From assembly GCA_023417285.1 (NCBI GenBank), contig JAEZFR010000390.1, positions 1-5,525 on the forward strand: a DNA stretch of 5,525 nt. The letters are read 5' to 3'. Positions 5,209 through 5,525 of this stretch are shown piece by piece. The translations under genes were made by a program, and so were the position numbers. The notes beneath the pieces were generated by a model, which saw only the letters and a program-made list of their open reading frames with translations, was not told the DNA's origin and searched no databases. Each line of letters starts with the position of its first letter. The stretch's first letter is position 1. This DNA is from Bacillota bacterium. GTDB taxonomy: Bacteria; Bacillota; Clostridia; Acetivibrionales; DSM-1351.

Positions 5209-5525
5209 ATGCTAAAAATTTTAATTGTTGAAGATGACAGGGAACTTTCTCAGCTATTTGAGCATGTACTGATCAAACACGGATATTCTGTTAAAACGGC
5301 ATATAATGGAAGGATAGCCCTTGAGGCCATAGCTGACGAGTATTTTGATTTGATTATTTGCGATATTATGATGCCTGTTTTGAATGGATATGAACTTGTA
5401 AGCAGTCTTAGAGATGACGGCAATACTACCCCTGTTTTAATGATTACCGCCAAGGATGCCTTTGATGATATGAGGTTGGGCTTTTTATCAGGAACTGATG
5501 ATTTCATGGTCAAGCCCATCAATGT
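5209..5525 (+). CDS. Response regulator receiver domain, 5' part (OmpR-like)
   Basis: The first 105 codons are present and the gene runs off the right edge. The start ATG at 5209 has a strong ribosome binding site, AGAGGAGGG (5195-5203), 5 nt upstream. The protein begins MLKILIVEDDRELSQLFEHV and carries a full set of receiver residues: acidic pair at 9-10, phospho-acceptor Asp52 in CDIMMP, Thr80 in LMITAKD and Lys102 in VKP. The MPVLNGYEL, GxDDFMVKP pattern fits two-component regulators of the OmpR/PhoB type. Two-component regulators are phosphorylated by a sensor kinase and usually control transcription. The output domain and any kinase gene are outside the window, so the DNA-binding class and target are unknown. 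GFLSGTDDF replaces the more common GF..GADDY, a minor variation. It is transcribed divergently from ptb, but the 607-bp gap gives no proof that it regulates ptb-buk. Confidence 0.92.
   Translation, partial: MLKILIVEDDRELSQLFEHVLIKHGYSVKTAYNGRIALEAIADEYFDLIICDIMMPVLNGYELVSSLRDDGNTTPVLMITAKDAFDDMRLGFLSGTDDFMVKPIN

Noticed and set aside
5250..5522. Minus-strand open frame opposite the response regulator
   Set aside because: The plus strand encodes a receiver domain with all key residues and a strong ribosome binding site; the reverse frame has no recognisable features.

Overview
The window looks like chromosomal DNA from a low-GC, anaerobic, butyrate-forming member of the Clostridia. The evidence is AT-rich spacers, strong AGGAGG-type ribosome binding sites, a complete phosphate butyryltransferase/butyrate kinase pair (ptb, buk), a Firmicutes-type TmcAL and an OmpR-type response regulator. 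The genus cannot be fixed from this sequence alone.

Layout from left to right. Positions 1-203 hold the C-terminal end of a TrmO-like tRNA methyltransferase (+). A spacer with imperfect direct repeats (264-364) leads to a small unrecognised gene (440-778, +). A short convergent spacer with a possible two-way terminator (876-904) separates it from three minus-strand genes, which are transcribed in the order ptb (4601-3696), buk (3523-2441), tmcAL (2327-912). A 607-bp non-coding stretch (4602-5208) holds a good candidate ptb promoter reading left. It then leads to a response regulator gene (from 5209, +) that runs off the right edge.

Ptb and Buk act in sequence: butyryl-CoA + Pi gives butyryl phosphate + CoA, and butyryl phosphate + ADP gives butyrate + ATP. 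TmcAL uses ATP and acetate to make N4-acetylcytidine at the wobble position of elongator tRNA-Met. I see no strong terminator between the three genes, so one transcript is possible. buk may also have its own promoter.

The most unusual aspect is repeat content. Almost every spacer of the ptb-buk-tmcAL block, and the inside of tmcAL, carries its own short tandem repeat family with a different unit. Three families appear to be copied from coding sequence: the 3' ends of ptb and buk, and an internal segment of tmcAL. The tmcAL repeat (3 x 33 bp, in frame) gives the enzyme an 11-residue tandem repeat inside an extra linker. I found no CRISPR array, insertion sequence, rRNA or tRNA, and no convincing new multi-gene system.
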